Shown: positions 17,263-26,099 of the stretch, piece after piece
Layout of the letters: each line of letters begins with the position of its first letter
How positions within the stretch are numbered: position 1 is the stretch's first letter
NCBI GenBank assembly: GCA_038227995.1
Contig: JBBRPP010000018.1
Coordinates: forward strand, 1 to 64,000
Direction: 5' to 3'
Origin: WLMZ01 sp038227995
GTDB lineage: Bacteria > Actinomycetota > Acidimicrobiia > Acidimicrobiales > Ilumatobacteraceae
Length of the DNA stretch: 64,000 nucleotides
Made by a program: the position numbers and the translations under genes
The notes under the pieces: model-generated
Databases searched by the model: none
What the model was told of the DNA's origin: nothing
The model's input: only the letters and a program-made list of their open reading frames with translations

Positions 17263-18522
17263 TCACGCACTCGAGGGCGCATCGGTGGTGTGACCCAATT
17301 TCTCGTCGGCGGTGTCGACGATGCCGATCGCGACCTTGGCGGCGATGATCGCCGCGATGCTCACGAGGCTGGCTTCGAGCCCGATCGCGTTGGCCGACGC
17401 GCCGGCCAGCACGACGAGCGCCGCAGCCGCGCAGCCGATGACGTCAGCGCGTCGACGAGCAAACGCGAGCGCACGCACGAGGGTCATCAACAGCAGCGCG
17501 ACGCCCACCGGGATGCCGATCACCAAACCCACGCCCGTGTCGCTGAGGCGGAAGGCGGTCACGGCCTCATGACCGACGGCGTCGTGGGCCGCCCCTGATT
17601 CTGCGGCCACGGTGATGCCGGCGCCCAGCGCGGCGATCGAGGCGAAGAGGAAGTAGTGCGCGTACCCCCACAGGAACGACCGGCTCGGATTGTCCTTCAA
17701 CATCTCGCCGGCGGGGATGCGGAAGTAGTTCCACCACAACCCGAACACGATCACCAGACCGCTGCCGGCGACGACCAGCAGGTGTGCGGACACGCCATCG
17801 TTGGTGATGCCTTCGTTGATCGCTTCGAACGCGCGCAGGATGCATTCGCCGAGGACGATGATCGTGAACAATCCGTAGCGCTCGGCGATGTGATCGGGAT
17901 GCCAGGAGGTCGAGCGCGACTTGCGTTCGCTGAAGTACGGCGTGAGGACTTCGAGCACCACGAGGATCACGAACGTGTAGTACGCAGTCGAATCCGGCAG
18001 CAGCAGGCGTCCGAGCCAACCGATCTGAGTGAGGACCAATGCGAGTGCGTATCGCTGCGCCGTCGCCCGTCCCTCGTGATGACTGGCCGCGGCGCGCAGC
18101 CATTGCGCCGTCATCGCGACGCGCATGATCACGTAGCCGAAGGTGATCACCGCGAAGTCGCCGTTGAATGCGCGCGCGACCCCGGCCGCCAGCACCAGGA
18201 CGCCCGAGATCTGGAGGAAGGTGAGCAGCCGGTAGGGGATGTCGTCGGTGTCGTACGCGGATGCGAACCAGGTGAAGTTCATCCACGCCCACCAGATCGC
18301 GAAGAAGACCGTGAAGTAGCCGATCAACGAGTGGTGGACCGAGACAGCTGGGTCGACGAGGCCACGGTGCAACGACTCTGCGGCCTGCGAGACAGCAACC
18401 ACGAAACAGAGGTCGAACAACAACTCGAGCGGTGTCGACGCGCGATGTTCTTCCGCCGGATCGCGGCCGACCATCGACCGCTTCCACACCCTCGCCGTGT
18501 TGTCCATCGCCGCTGCCGTCAT
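17263..18522 (-). CDS. Low temperature requirement protein A (LtrA) family membrane protein
   Basis: A 419-residue integral membrane protein with about eleven to twelve hydrophobic segments. The N-terminal STPLELLFDLCFVVAVSQAA is the family signature. FAIWWAWMNFTWFASAYDTDD, HIAERYGLFTIIVLGECI and LWWNYFR are further conserved blocks. LtrA was first linked to growth of Listeria at low temperature; its transport or enzymatic role is not established. Its ATG overlaps the stop of the HxlR-type regulator by four bases, so both come from one transcript. It converges with the peptidase gene across 36 bases containing a GGGTCACGTC direct repeat. Confidence 0.9.
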   Translation of the reverse strand: MTAAAMDNTARVWKRSMVGRDPAEEHRASTPLELLFDLCFVVAVSQAAESLHRGLVDPAVSVHHSLIGYFTVFFAIWWAWMNFTWFASAYDTDDIPYRLLTFLQISGVLVLAAGVARAFNGDFAVITFGYVIMRVAMTAQWLRAAASHHEGRATAQRYALALVLTQIGWLGRLLLPDSTAYYTFVILVVLEVLTPYFSERKSRSTSWHPDHIAERYGLFTIIVLGECILRAFEAINEGITNDGVSAHLLVVAGSGLVIVFGLWWNYFRIPAGEMLKDNPSRSFLWGYAHYFLFASIAALGAGITVAAESGAAHDAVGHEAVTAFRLSDTGVGLVIGIPVGVALLLMTLVRALAFARRRADVIGCAAAALVVLAGASANAIGLEASLVSIAAIIAAKVAIGIVDTADEKLGHTTDAPSSA

Positions 18523-19019
18523 ACCCACCGAAGATCTTCGCCGTGGCCGTTCTCGTCGACCGTTGTTCGGCAACCAGGGCACCACAAACGCGTCTCCAAA
18601 GGGGTGCCGCAGACATCGTGACGCAGCGGCTCGGCACCGCTGCGGCGTCGTGCCCATGCGGCCAGCGTCGGCAGCACGATGGCGAGCTCGCGTCCGGACT
18701 CGGTCAGGTCGTAGACGAAGCGTCGCGGCCGATGCGAGTACAGCGTGGACACGACGAGGCCCTCGCGTTCCATCCGCCGGAGGCGATCGATGAGGACGTT
18801 GGGCGCGATGCCGTCGAGTTGCGCGGCCAGATCGCCGAAGCGACGGGGTCCGCTCGTCAATGCGTCGAGAGCCAGCAGAACCCATTTGTCGCCGGCGACC
18901 TCGCTGGCCTCGCGGAGATGATCGGCGACCGCGGCGGGAGATCGGTCGGGGACTGGCACGGACACATTCTTCCATTGCGACGGAGCGATCTGGTTGGACT
19001 GGTTGTGGCTCACGATCAT
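18519..19019 (-). CDS. HxlR family transcriptional regulator
   Basis: A 166-residue winged-helix protein. The HxlR core is clear: LREASEVAGDKWVLLALDAL, GPRRFGDLAAQLDGIAPNVLIDRLRRME and a wing with SHRPRRFVYDLTESGREL. Beyond the usual domain it has a C-terminal extension with HDVC...WCPGC cysteines that could bind zinc or sense redox. HxlR proteins respond to electrophiles or aldehydes. It is the first gene of an operon with the LtrA-family gene and divergent from a protease. Its promoter overlaps a dyad, consistent with autorepression. Confidence 0.88.
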   Translation of the reverse strand: MIVSHNQSNQIAPSQWKNVSVPVPDRSPAAVADHLREASEVAGDKWVLLALDALTSGPRRFGDLAAQLDGIAPNVLIDRLRRMEREGLVVSTLYSHRPRRFVYDLTESGRELAIVLPTLAAWARRRSGAEPLRHDVCGTPLETRLWCPGCRTTVDENGHGEDLRWV

Positions 19020-19050
19020 CACTGTATAGTCACTTGCAAATGACAAGTAA
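19003..19050. promoter_or_regulatory. Overlapping divergent promoters with ACTTG/CAAGT operator
   Basis: Minus strand: TTACTT (19045-19050), a 16-base spacer and TATACA (19023-19028) drive the hxlR-type gene. Plus strand: TTGTGG (19003-19008), 16 bases and TATAGT (19025-19030) drive the protease. The inverted repeat ACTTG (19032-19036) / CAAGT (19044-19048) lies inside the minus promoter and just downstream of the plus -10. One bound dimer could therefore control both. Confidence 0.65.
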
Positions 19051-19068
19051 CTCTGATGAGGAGATGTG

Positions 19069-19959
19069 ATGACTGAACAACTCGAAACACTTCGACAACT
19101 CGAACAGACCATTCGCACCGTGGCCACGGCAGCCGGTGCATCGGTCGTGAGCGTCGGCCGCGACGGCCGCGGCACCGGTTTCGTGGTCGCCAAGGATCGG
19201 GTGCTCACCAGCGCCCACAACCTGCGCGACGCGACGGTTTCCGTGACCTTCGCCGACGGTACGGCCCAACAGGGACGCGTGCACGGGGCCGACCCCGACG
19301 GTGACCTCGTCGTGCTCGACGTACCGACCGGCGATGCCGCGCCGCTGACGTTCGCCGACAGCGCGGCCGAAGTCGGTTCGGCCGTGGTCGCGCTCAGCCG
19401 CGGCGGCCATCGGGCTCGCGCCACGCTCGGCTTCGTCAGCGGCGTCGACCAGTCGTTCCGCGGCCCGCGCGGCCGTGCGGTCAAGGGCGGCATCGAGCAC
19501 ACCGCTCCGCTCGCCCGCGGCTCCTCGGGCGGACCCGTGCTCACTCCCGCCGGTGAGGTCATCGGTGTCAACACGCATCGCGGTGGCGACGGCTTCTACT
19601 TCGCTCGCCTCACCGACGCTGCGCTGCAGAGCCGAATCACGGAGTTGGTCGATGGTCGATCGACCCAGCGACGGACGCTCGGCGTCGCGATCGCCCCAGC
19701 CGAGGTCGCCGCGCAACTGCGTTCGGCCGTCGGTCTTGCCGCCCGCGCCGGGCAGCTGGTGCGCGGCGTCGACGACAACGGTCCTGCGGCCAAGGCCGGC
19801 GTTCTCGTCGGCGATCTGCTGGTCGGCTTGAACGGCATCGCGCTCGACACGGTGCAGGCGTTGCAGGACGCGCTCGAGCAGGTCGACACCGACAACGCAA
19901 CGTTGGCGGTGGTTCGCGGGGCCGAGGAACTGACGTTCACCGTCGACTTCGCAAACTGA
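19069..19959 (+). CDS. Cytoplasmic trypsin-like serine protease with PDZ domain
   Basis: A 296-residue HtrA-like protein with no signal peptide or membrane anchor. The catalytic triad is H50 (LTSAHN), D79 (DPDGDLVVLD) and S153 (ARGSSGGP). Residues about 195-290 form a PDZ domain (QLVRGVDDNGPAAKAGVLVGDLLVGLNG). The absence of an export signal is unusual for HtrA-type proteases, which usually act outside the membrane, so it would act on cytoplasmic proteins. ATG 19069 follows GAGGAG; GTG 19066 is directly adjacent. It is divergent from the hxlR-ltrA operon and probably shares its control. Confidence 0.88.
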   Translation: MTEQLETLRQLEQTIRTVATAAGASVVSVGRDGRGTGFVVAKDRVLTSAHNLRDATVSVTFADGTAQQGRVHGADPDGDLVVLDVPTGDAAPLTFADSAAEVGSAVVALSRGGHRARATLGFVSGVDQSFRGPRGRAVKGGIEHTAPLARGSSGGPVLTPAGEVIGVNTHRGGDGFYFARLTDAALQSRITELVDGRSTQRRTLGVAIAPAEVAAQLRSAVGLAARAGQLVRGVDDNGPAAKAGVLVGDLLVGLNGIALDTVQALQDALEQVDTDNATLAVVRGAEELTFTVDFAN

Positions 19960-19996
19960 TCCGGTTTTTCGACCCCGGCGGTCGAAGAACCGGATC
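19958..19996 (+). terminator. 17-bp stem hairpin starting in the protease stop codon
   Basis: Bases 19958-19974 pair with 19980-19996 (arms starting GATCCGGTT and ending AACCGGATC) around loop CCGGC, with one T-G wobble. The stem overlaps the last two bases of the TGA stop. No U-tract follows. Confidence 0.75.
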
Positions 19997-20072
19997 AGAA
20001 TCGCTGGCCACGTTGAGAGGTCACGGGCCGGAGTGCGCAGAAGTGCCTCTGGCGCTGGGACATCCGGACACC

Positions 20073-20078
20073 TACGGT
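20073..20078 (+). promoter_or_regulatory. -10 box TACGGT, leaderless promoter
   Basis: TACGGT is 6 bases before ATG 20085, and there is no ribosome-binding site. This supports that ATG as the start of the glycosyltransferase. Confidence 0.55.
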
Positions 20079-20084
20079 GTTCGG

Positions 20085-21554
20085 ATGTTCCCGCCAGTGA
20101 GGCCACCTCCCCTGATGGGGTTCTACTTCTCGCCACGAGGCGGCAGCGCGCAGGTCGCTCGCTATCTGTGTCGGGCGCTCGCCGGGGGTCCCTGGCAGCC
20201 GGTGCTGTTCGCCGGCTCGTCGGGGTTCGCCGCCGAGGGCTCGAACGCTCGCTCGTTCTTCGCGGGCATCGATATCAACGCGTTGGACTACTCAGCCGCC
20301 AAATCTGGATGGAGCCGTGGTCTCGATCCGATGGCGGCCGCGACCCCGCTGCACGCGTCGTACGAGGACAAGCGAGCCGTGCCCGACCGCCTGATGATCG
20401 ATCTCGACGAAGTTGCGTTCGGGCGCCAGGTCGCCAGTTGGACCCGACATTTCGCGGCGCACACCGGCGCCGCGCCCAGCGTCGTTCACCTCCACCACCT
20501 CACTCCGATGCACGAAGCCGTCGCTGCACTGTGGCCGCATGCCCCGCTGATCACCCACCTGCACGGCACGGAGTTGAAGATGCTCGCCGCGATCGACGAC
20601 GGCACCATCGCGCGTCGCCGTGGCCGATTCGCCGGCGCGTGGGTGAAGCGGATGCAGCGTTGGGCACAGGCGTCCGATCGAATCGTCGTCGTGTCCGGGC
20701 AGGATCGGCAGCTGGCCCTCGACCTGCTCGATGTCGACCCGAAGCGTGTCGCGACGATCGGCAACGGCGTCGACACCGAGGTGTTCTCGCCGCGAACCCG
20801 TGCGCGAGTGCAGACGCTGGCCCACTGGCGCCGATGGTTGGTCGACGACCCGCGCGGCTGGCGGCCGGGCGGCGGCGAGGGATCGATTCGATACGGCATC
20901 GAGGATCTCGCTGCCTTCACCGATTCCGCCGGCGGCGCGGTACCGGTCGTGCTGTTCGCCGGCCGGTTCCTCGGATTCAAGCGACTGCAGTTGTTGATCG
21001 AAGCGCATCACGCCCTACAGATGTCGGGTGCCGCGCCATCGGTACTGGTCATTGCGGGTGGATTTCCCGGTGAATGGGAGGGCGAGCATCCGCACGACAC
21101 CGTGTCCCGCCTCGGTGCGACCGGCGTCTTCTTCGCCGGCTGGCGTGATCACGATGATCTGGCCGCGCTGCTCGACTGCAGCGATGTGTTCGCCGCGCCA
21201 AGCGTCGACGAACCGTTCGGTCTCGTCTACCTCGAGGCAATGGCTGCTGGTGTCCCGCCGATCGCGACGACCACCGGCGGTCCGCAGTCGTTCATCAACC
21301 TCGATCCGGCAGCCCCGACGGGATGGCTCGTGGCGCCCGACGATCGCGCGGCCACCACGCGTGCCCTCGCGGCGGCGATCACCGATTCGGCCGGTCGAAC
21401 CGAGCGAGGCAGGCGCGCGGCGCAGTTTGTCCGCGCGACATATTCGTGGTCAACCGTCGCTGCGTCGTTCGTTGCGCTGTATGCCGACGTCACCGGTGAG
21501 TCGGGTGACGCGTCGTTCGATCAGCCGGATCGACCGCTCAGCGGTGTTGCGTAG
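20085..21554 (+). CDS. GT4 family glycosyltransferase
   Basis: A 489-residue GT-B glycosyltransferase. The N-terminal half has the acceptor-site glycine pattern FSPRGGSAQVARYL and VHLHHLTPMHEAV with ITHLHGTELK. The C-terminal half has the nucleotide-sugar region VLFAGRFLGFKRLQLLIEA and the E-x7-E motif APSVDEPFGLVYLEAMAAGVPP followed by TTGGPQSF. It probably transfers a sugar onto a lipid, glycan or small molecule in the cytoplasm. ATG 20085 is chosen from the TACGGT box; ATG 20115 (MGFYFSPRGG) is a shorter option. Its last 34 bases overlap the convergent gene. No neighbouring sugar genes show the acceptor. Confidence 0.88.
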   Translation: MFPPVRPPPLMGFYFSPRGGSAQVARYLCRALAGGPWQPVLFAGSSGFAAEGSNARSFFAGIDINALDYSAAKSGWSRGLDPMAAATPLHASYEDKRAVPDRLMIDLDEVAFGRQVASWTRHFAAHTGAAPSVVHLHHLTPMHEAVAALWPHAPLITHLHGTELKMLAAIDDGTIARRRGRFAGAWVKRMQRWAQASDRIVVVSGQDRQLALDLLDVDPKRVATIGNGVDTEVFSPRTRARVQTLAHWRRWLVDDPRGWRPGGGEGSIRYGIEDLAAFTDSAGGAVPVVLFAGRFLGFKRLQLLIEAHHALQMSGAAPSVLVIAGGFPGEWEGEHPHDTVSRLGATGVFFAGWRDHDDLAALLDCSDVFAAPSVDEPFGLVYLEAMAAGVPPIATTTGGPQSFINLDPAAPTGWLVAPDDRAATTRALAAAITDSAGRTERGRRAAQFVRATYSWSTVAASFVALYADVTGESGDASFDQPDRPLSGVA

Positions 21555-22339
21555 CTGAGGATCGCTCCGTACCCGTCGTCGGGCAGGAGATGCACGACCA
21601 GCCGGCCGCCGACCACCTCGGCCCACAGCGGGTTCTGGGTGCCGACGCGGTCCGTTCTGGTCGAGTAGATCGGGAACGGCACCTCGCGCTCCATGTCGAG
21701 TGTCGCGGCATCGAGCAGACCGAACCCGCCCAGCCAACCGGGGCCACCGGCCAGACCGACTTCGGCCACGCCACCGCACAGCACGTGGCCACTGTCGAGC
21801 CACTGGCAGTCCTGGTGGTCGATGAAGAAACCGGGGTTGATGCGAGTCGCCTTGAGTTGGCCAGATTCCGACCAGCGGTAGAAGCGCCGTGAGCCCCACG
21901 ACCACCCGACCAGATCTCCGTTGGGTCCGCAGCGGGTGATGGCACCGACGTGATCGTCGACATCGAACACGCGCTGTGCCTGTCGCCCGGGAACCATCCG
22001 GTAGATCGTCGCCGAGGAATCGGGCACGTACTCGGCGCACGCGATCCACAGTGCCTCGCCGTCGAAGTCCATCCCGCCGGGGTGGTAGCGCTGGTCGTCG
22101 CCGACCTGTGTCTGCTCGACGAGGTTGCCTTCCCAATCGACGGTGAGCACGAGGCCCCGACGCGACGCGATGTCGACCGTCGAGATCCACCACATCGAGC
22201 CGATTCGAACCATGCCCTGGGGGTGGAACGCGTCGAAGCGCAACGGTGTCTCGTCGATCAACTCCCAATGGGTCGAGCGGGTCATCGAACCGACCGTGTC
22301 CGCCACGGCAGTGTCCGTGCTCGTCTTGTGTAGCGACAT
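21521..22339 (-). CDS. DUF6454-like / beta-propeller-like hypothetical protein
   Basis: A 272-residue protein of beta-rich composition with recurring W-I/G blocks (MWWISTVDIASRRG, ALWIACAEYVPDSSATIYRM, LVGWSWGSRRFYRW, HQDCQWLDSGHVLCGG) that suggest propeller blades. I believe it belongs to the DUF6454 family, but function is unknown. There is no signal peptide, so it is probably cytoplasmic. Start candidates are ATG 22339, preceded by a CATACT box, and ATG 22285, which removes 18 poorly structured residues. Its 3' end overlaps the convergent glycosyltransferase. Confidence 0.65.
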   Translation of the reverse strand: MSLHKTSTDTAVADTVGSMTRSTHWELIDETPLRFDAFHPQGMVRIGSMWWISTVDIASRRGLVLTVDWEGNLVEQTQVGDDQRYHPGGMDFDGEALWIACAEYVPDSSATIYRMVPGRQAQRVFDVDDHVGAITRCGPNGDLVGWSWGSRRFYRWSESGQLKATRINPGFFIDHQDCQWLDSGHVLCGGVAEVGLAGGPGWLGGFGLLDAATLDMEREVPFPIYSTRTDRVGTQNPLWAEVVGGRLVVHLLPDDGYGAILSYATPLSGRSG

Positions 22340-22409
22340 GCGTGACGAAGTATGCCGGACCGAGATGAACGGCGGACTGATGCTTGATGAAGAACTGAGG
22401 GACAGTCGC

Positions 22410-24206
22410 TCAGCTGTATGCGGTGGCCTGGATCGTGTACAGCTCGGCGTACTGACCTCGGCGAGCCATCAGCTCTGCGTGCGAGCCGATCTCGACGACG
22501 CGTGATCCGTCGATCATCACGATGAGGTCGGCCATGCGCACGGTCGAGAACCGGTGCGAGACCAACACCGTGACCCGACCGTTCGTCTCGGCGGTATGAC
22601 GAGCCGACTCGGCGTAACGCTCGAAGAGCGCGTGCTCGGTCTCTGCGTCGAGCGCCGCCGTCGGCTCGTCGAGCACCACCACGAGCGGATCGTCGCGCAT
22701 GAAGCCACGCGCCAGCGCCAACTTCTGCCATTGGCCGAAGGACACTTCGACACCGTTGTCCCACGTGGGTCCGAGCTGGGTGTCGAGGCCGTGCGCGAGC
22801 CGATCGATCACGTCGTCCGCGCCCGCGCGTTCGACGGCGTTCTCGACCGACGGCACGTCGTCCATGCGCGGTTCGTCACCGACGCCGACCGACGACCGCG
22901 CCGGCAGTTCGAACCGGAAGAAGTCTTGGAACGCTCCGGCCAGTCGTCGACGCCAGTCCTCGTTCGGCATCCGGGCGATGTCGACGCCATCGGCCAGGAT
23001 CGCGCCCGTGGTCGGGGAGTACATCCGGCACAGCAGCTTCACCAGTGTGGTCTTGCCCGCGCCGTTCTCGCCGACGATCGCGACGACGCATCCGGCGGGC
23101 AGCGTGACGTCGACGTCTTCGAGCACGAGGCGATCGGTGCCGGGATAGCGGAACGATACGTGGTCGAAGCGGATGCCCGTGCTGAGCCGAGCGGGAACGT
23201 CGAGGTCGGCGTGCTCTTCGTGGGAAGCGACGAAGTCCTCCAGCCAACACAGTCGTTGCGACGAATCGAGCCAGATGCCGCGCAGGAAACCCAGCTCACC
23301 CACGGCCGCGCCGATGTATCCCGACAAGCGGCTGCCGGCGACGAGGACGAGCAACACGTCGCCGACCGAGCCGTGTCGGTTGCGGGCGACGAACACGATT
23401 GCCGCGACGTAGGCGAGGCCGAAGACCGTCCATCCCAGGGACTGCCACAGGGCCGTGGTCCAGCGCGCCGCGGCCACCGCGTCATACCACTCGTCGGCCG
23501 CGGCGCGTCGTTCGTCGGTCAACCGTCGTGCCGTGCCGCCGACGCGCACTTCCTTGCCCGGGGGTGCGGTCGTGCCGAGCACGAAGAGATGGCGTGCGAG
23601 CCGCATCTTCGACGCGACACCCTCCTCGATCTTGCGCTCGACGCCGGGTCGCCACGTCGCCGTGTACACCGTGGGGATCGCGAAGATCGCGAGCACGATC
23701 AGAATCGGATGAATCGACGCGAGCAACGCGATGGTGAGCACGAGGCGCACGATCCAACCTGCAGTCGAGAACAACGAGTTGAATAGGTGATCGAGCGCGA
23801 AGACCTGGTCGCGCAACACGGACAGCCGATCGGTGTAGTCGGGTCGCTCGTGGTGCTCGATCGTGGCCACGCGTGCATGCAATTCGGCCACGTGTGATTC
23901 GAGGGCGATGCCGACCCGATCCCGGAATCGGCGGTCGATCCGTTGGGTGACGAGACGGAGGTACCACGTGCCTGCCGCCGAAACGGCCAAGCCGAGCCCG
24001 GCGATGATCACCTGCCGGCGATGGTGACCGAGCACGCCGTCGGACAGGATCTTCAACCACACCGCGACGAGCACGTCGGGGATCGCAGCGACTGCAGTCG
24101 CCAGGAACGCCGCCGAGAGCAACCGAGGCTCTGACCGGTACCCGAGTTTGACGGTGCGCCACAGCGATTCCATCGCAGGCGGCATGTCGTCAACTGAGCG
24201 ATTCAT
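22410..24206 (-). CDS. ABC exporter half-transporter (second of pair)
   Basis: A 598-residue membrane-ATPase fusion. About six membrane helices occupy residues 25-310. The ATPase has Walker A GENGAGKTTL, Q-loop FQDFFRFEL and Walker B VVVLDEPTAALD followed by LVSHRFSTVR. The signature motif reads VSFGQWQK instead of LSGGQ, a degenerate form seen where one site of a heterodimer is non-consensus. ATG 24206 has GAGGAGG 8 bases upstream and overlaps the preceding ABC gene by 17 bases, so the two are made together and likely dimerise. The substrate is unknown; peptides, lipids and drugs are all possible for this class. Confidence 0.88.
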   Translation of the reverse strand: MNRSVDDMPPAMESLWRTVKLGYRSEPRLLSAAFLATAVAAIPDVLVAVWLKILSDGVLGHHRRQVIIAGLGLAVSAAGTWYLRLVTQRIDRRFRDRVGIALESHVAELHARVATIEHHERPDYTDRLSVLRDQVFALDHLFNSLFSTAGWIVRLVLTIALLASIHPILIVLAIFAIPTVYTATWRPGVERKIEEGVASKMRLARHLFVLGTTAPPGKEVRVGGTARRLTDERRAAADEWYDAVAAARWTTALWQSLGWTVFGLAYVAAIVFVARNRHGSVGDVLLVLVAGSRLSGYIGAAVGELGFLRGIWLDSSQRLCWLEDFVASHEEHADLDVPARLSTGIRFDHVSFRYPGTDRLVLEDVDVTLPAGCVVAIVGENGAGKTTLVKLLCRMYSPTTGAILADGVDIARMPNEDWRRRLAGAFQDFFRFELPARSSVGVGDEPRMDDVPSVENAVERAGADDVIDRLAHGLDTQLGPTWDNGVEVSFGQWQKLALARGFMRDDPLVVVLDEPTAALDAETEHALFERYAESARHTAETNGRVTVLVSHRFSTVRMADLIVMIDGSRVVEIGSHAELMARRGQYAELYTIQATAYS

Positions 24207-26031
24207 AGGCGACCTCCTCACCTGTGTCGTCGACTTCGACGAAGCGGGACGCCTGCAGCTCGAACATCGTGTGATACCGACCGCCGAGCGACATCAGTTC
24301 GTCGTGGGTGCCGAGTTCGACGACACGCCCGGCCTCGACGACGCAGATCCGATCGGCGAGACGAACCGTCGAGAACCGATGGGAGATGAGGATGGTCGTG
24401 CAGCTGCGGGTCGCGGCGAGGACGCGCTCGAAGATCTCCGACTCGCCGCGGACATCGAGCTGTGCGGTTGGTTCATCGAGCAGAACGACTCCGGCGCCGA
24501 GTCGTACCGCACACAAGGCACGCGCCAGCGCGACTCGCTGCCACTGTCCTCCGGACAGATCGGTGCCACCGTCATAGCCACGCGCCAGGATCGTGTCGAG
24601 GCCGGCGAGATGATCGGTGAGGTGATCGGCGCCGGCATCGACGAGCGCGGCCGAGATGTCGGCATCGGATGCGCCCAACGGAGCGACGTTGTCGCGGAGG
24701 CTCTTCTCGTAGCGGACGAAGTCTTGGAACACTGCCGTCAACCGTGATCGCCACTGCGTGATCTCGATGTCGCGCAGGTCGACACCGTCGACTTCGATCG
24801 CTCCGCTCTGCGGGTCATAGAGACGGCAAAGCAGTTTCGCGATCGTGGTCTTGCCGGCGCCGTTCTGTCCGACGATGGCCAGCGACGTGCCGGCGGGGAT
24901 CGTCACATCGAATCGGTCGAGCACGGGCTGATTGCTCGACGCGTAGCCGAACGACACGTCGCGGAATCGAATCACCTTTGCCGGCAGACCTGCGGCCTCA
25001 CGGCCCCCGAGCACCAGTGCGCCGGCGGGTGCCATCGCGGCCGCCAGCCGGCTCAGCGCTGCGACCGGTGCGGCTGCTCCGTCCAGGGCCCAGTTCAGAC
25101 CTCCGAACGCGATCGCGCTGGCGGCAAACGCCGTCTGCAGGAAGGTCACGCCCGAACCGAGCGACGTGGTGCCGTCTGCCAAGGACACGGACAGTCGCCA
25201 CAGCACCAGCAGATTCGCGGCGAGGACGACGCCGAGACAGGTGGCGACCGACTTCTCGCGCAACTTCGTTGCTTCCCAACGCAGGGTGTACAACCTCCGC
25301 CGGTTGGAGGCGAAGCGTCCGATCACCCAATCGGACAGACCGAACAGGCGCAACTCCTTGGCGGCCGGGGCGTCGACGGCGAGCCGGAACGCGTAGTCGC
25401 TGTGGCGCTGTGCCGATTGCACTTCCTCGGTGTTGCGGTCCTTCCACACGCCGCTCTCGCGCAGCATCCAATGCGTCGCGCCCCAACCGAGGATCAACAC
25501 GATCGGTGCCCACCACGCGAACGCGACGAGTACGAGTGCGGCGACCACACCGCCGATGAGATCGACCAGCCCGCTGGCGATGAAGTCCATCGAAATGCTC
25601 AGGGGCAGGCCCATGATGCCGAGGTCGAAGTCGCGGGCGACCGTGAGGTCATTGACGAGGTCGGCCTGTTCGAGGTGGCCGATGCCGGGCGGCGCCAGAC
25701 ACGCGTCCATCAAGCGATCGTTGAGCCACGCTGCCGTTCGACCGCCGAGGTTCGCGCCCACGGCTTGATGCAGCGGGGGCATCACCTGGATCAGCACGAA
25801 CGTCACACCGATGAGAACCAGCGGCGAGGTCAGCGACTGATCGTGTTGCACGGCGGAGACGAGCAGGCCCGAGCCGATCGCGAGGCCGGCGGGAAGCACC
25901 GCGCGGAGGATCGTCAATATCCACCACGCCGTTGCCAGCCCGGGTGCGGCACGGCGCAGCGCGCGGGCGAACTGCAACTCCTGTCGCTGCCTCAGCCGAG
26001 CCATCATCGATGGTGATTGTCCCACAGCCAT
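24190..26031 (-). CDS. ABC exporter half-transporter (first of pair)
   Basis: A 613-residue fusion of a six-helix membrane domain (about 30-330) and an ATPase with Walker A GQNGAGKTTI, Q-loop FQDFVRYEK, consensus signature LSGGQWQRVALARA, Walker B GVVLLDEPTAQLD and ISHRFSTVR. Together with the downstream gene it forms a likely heterodimeric exporter with one canonical signature (LSGGQ, here) and one altered signature (SFGQW, partner). The ATG at 26031 has no strong ribosome-binding site; ATG 26007 and longer starts to 26100 remain possible. It is divergent from the COQ4-like gene, and the two may share control. Confidence 0.86.
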   Translation of the reverse strand: MAVGQSPSMMARLRQRQELQFARALRRAAPGLATAWWILTILRAVLPAGLAIGSGLLVSAVQHDQSLTSPLVLIGVTFVLIQVMPPLHQAVGANLGGRTAAWLNDRLMDACLAPPGIGHLEQADLVNDLTVARDFDLGIMGLPLSISMDFIASGLVDLIGGVVAALVLVAFAWWAPIVLILGWGATHWMLRESGVWKDRNTEEVQSAQRHSDYAFRLAVDAPAAKELRLFGLSDWVIGRFASNRRRLYTLRWEATKLREKSVATCLGVVLAANLLVLWRLSVSLADGTTSLGSGVTFLQTAFAASAIAFGGLNWALDGAAAPVAALSRLAAAMAPAGALVLGGREAAGLPAKVIRFRDVSFGYASSNQPVLDRFDVTIPAGTSLAIVGQNGAGKTTIAKLLCRLYDPQSGAIEVDGVDLRDIEITQWRSRLTAVFQDFVRYEKSLRDNVAPLGASDADISAALVDAGADHLTDHLAGLDTILARGYDGGTDLSGGQWQRVALARALCAVRLGAGVVLLDEPTAQLDVRGESEIFERVLAATRSCTTILISHRFSTVRLADRICVVEAGRVVELGTHDELMSLGGRYHTMFELQASRFVEVDDTGEEVAYESLS

Positions 26032-26099
26032 CAGTCGTACGGCGCCGAGCGATTCCGTCGCGACCGTGACTTCACACTCGCCGTTACGATTGCCTGGCA

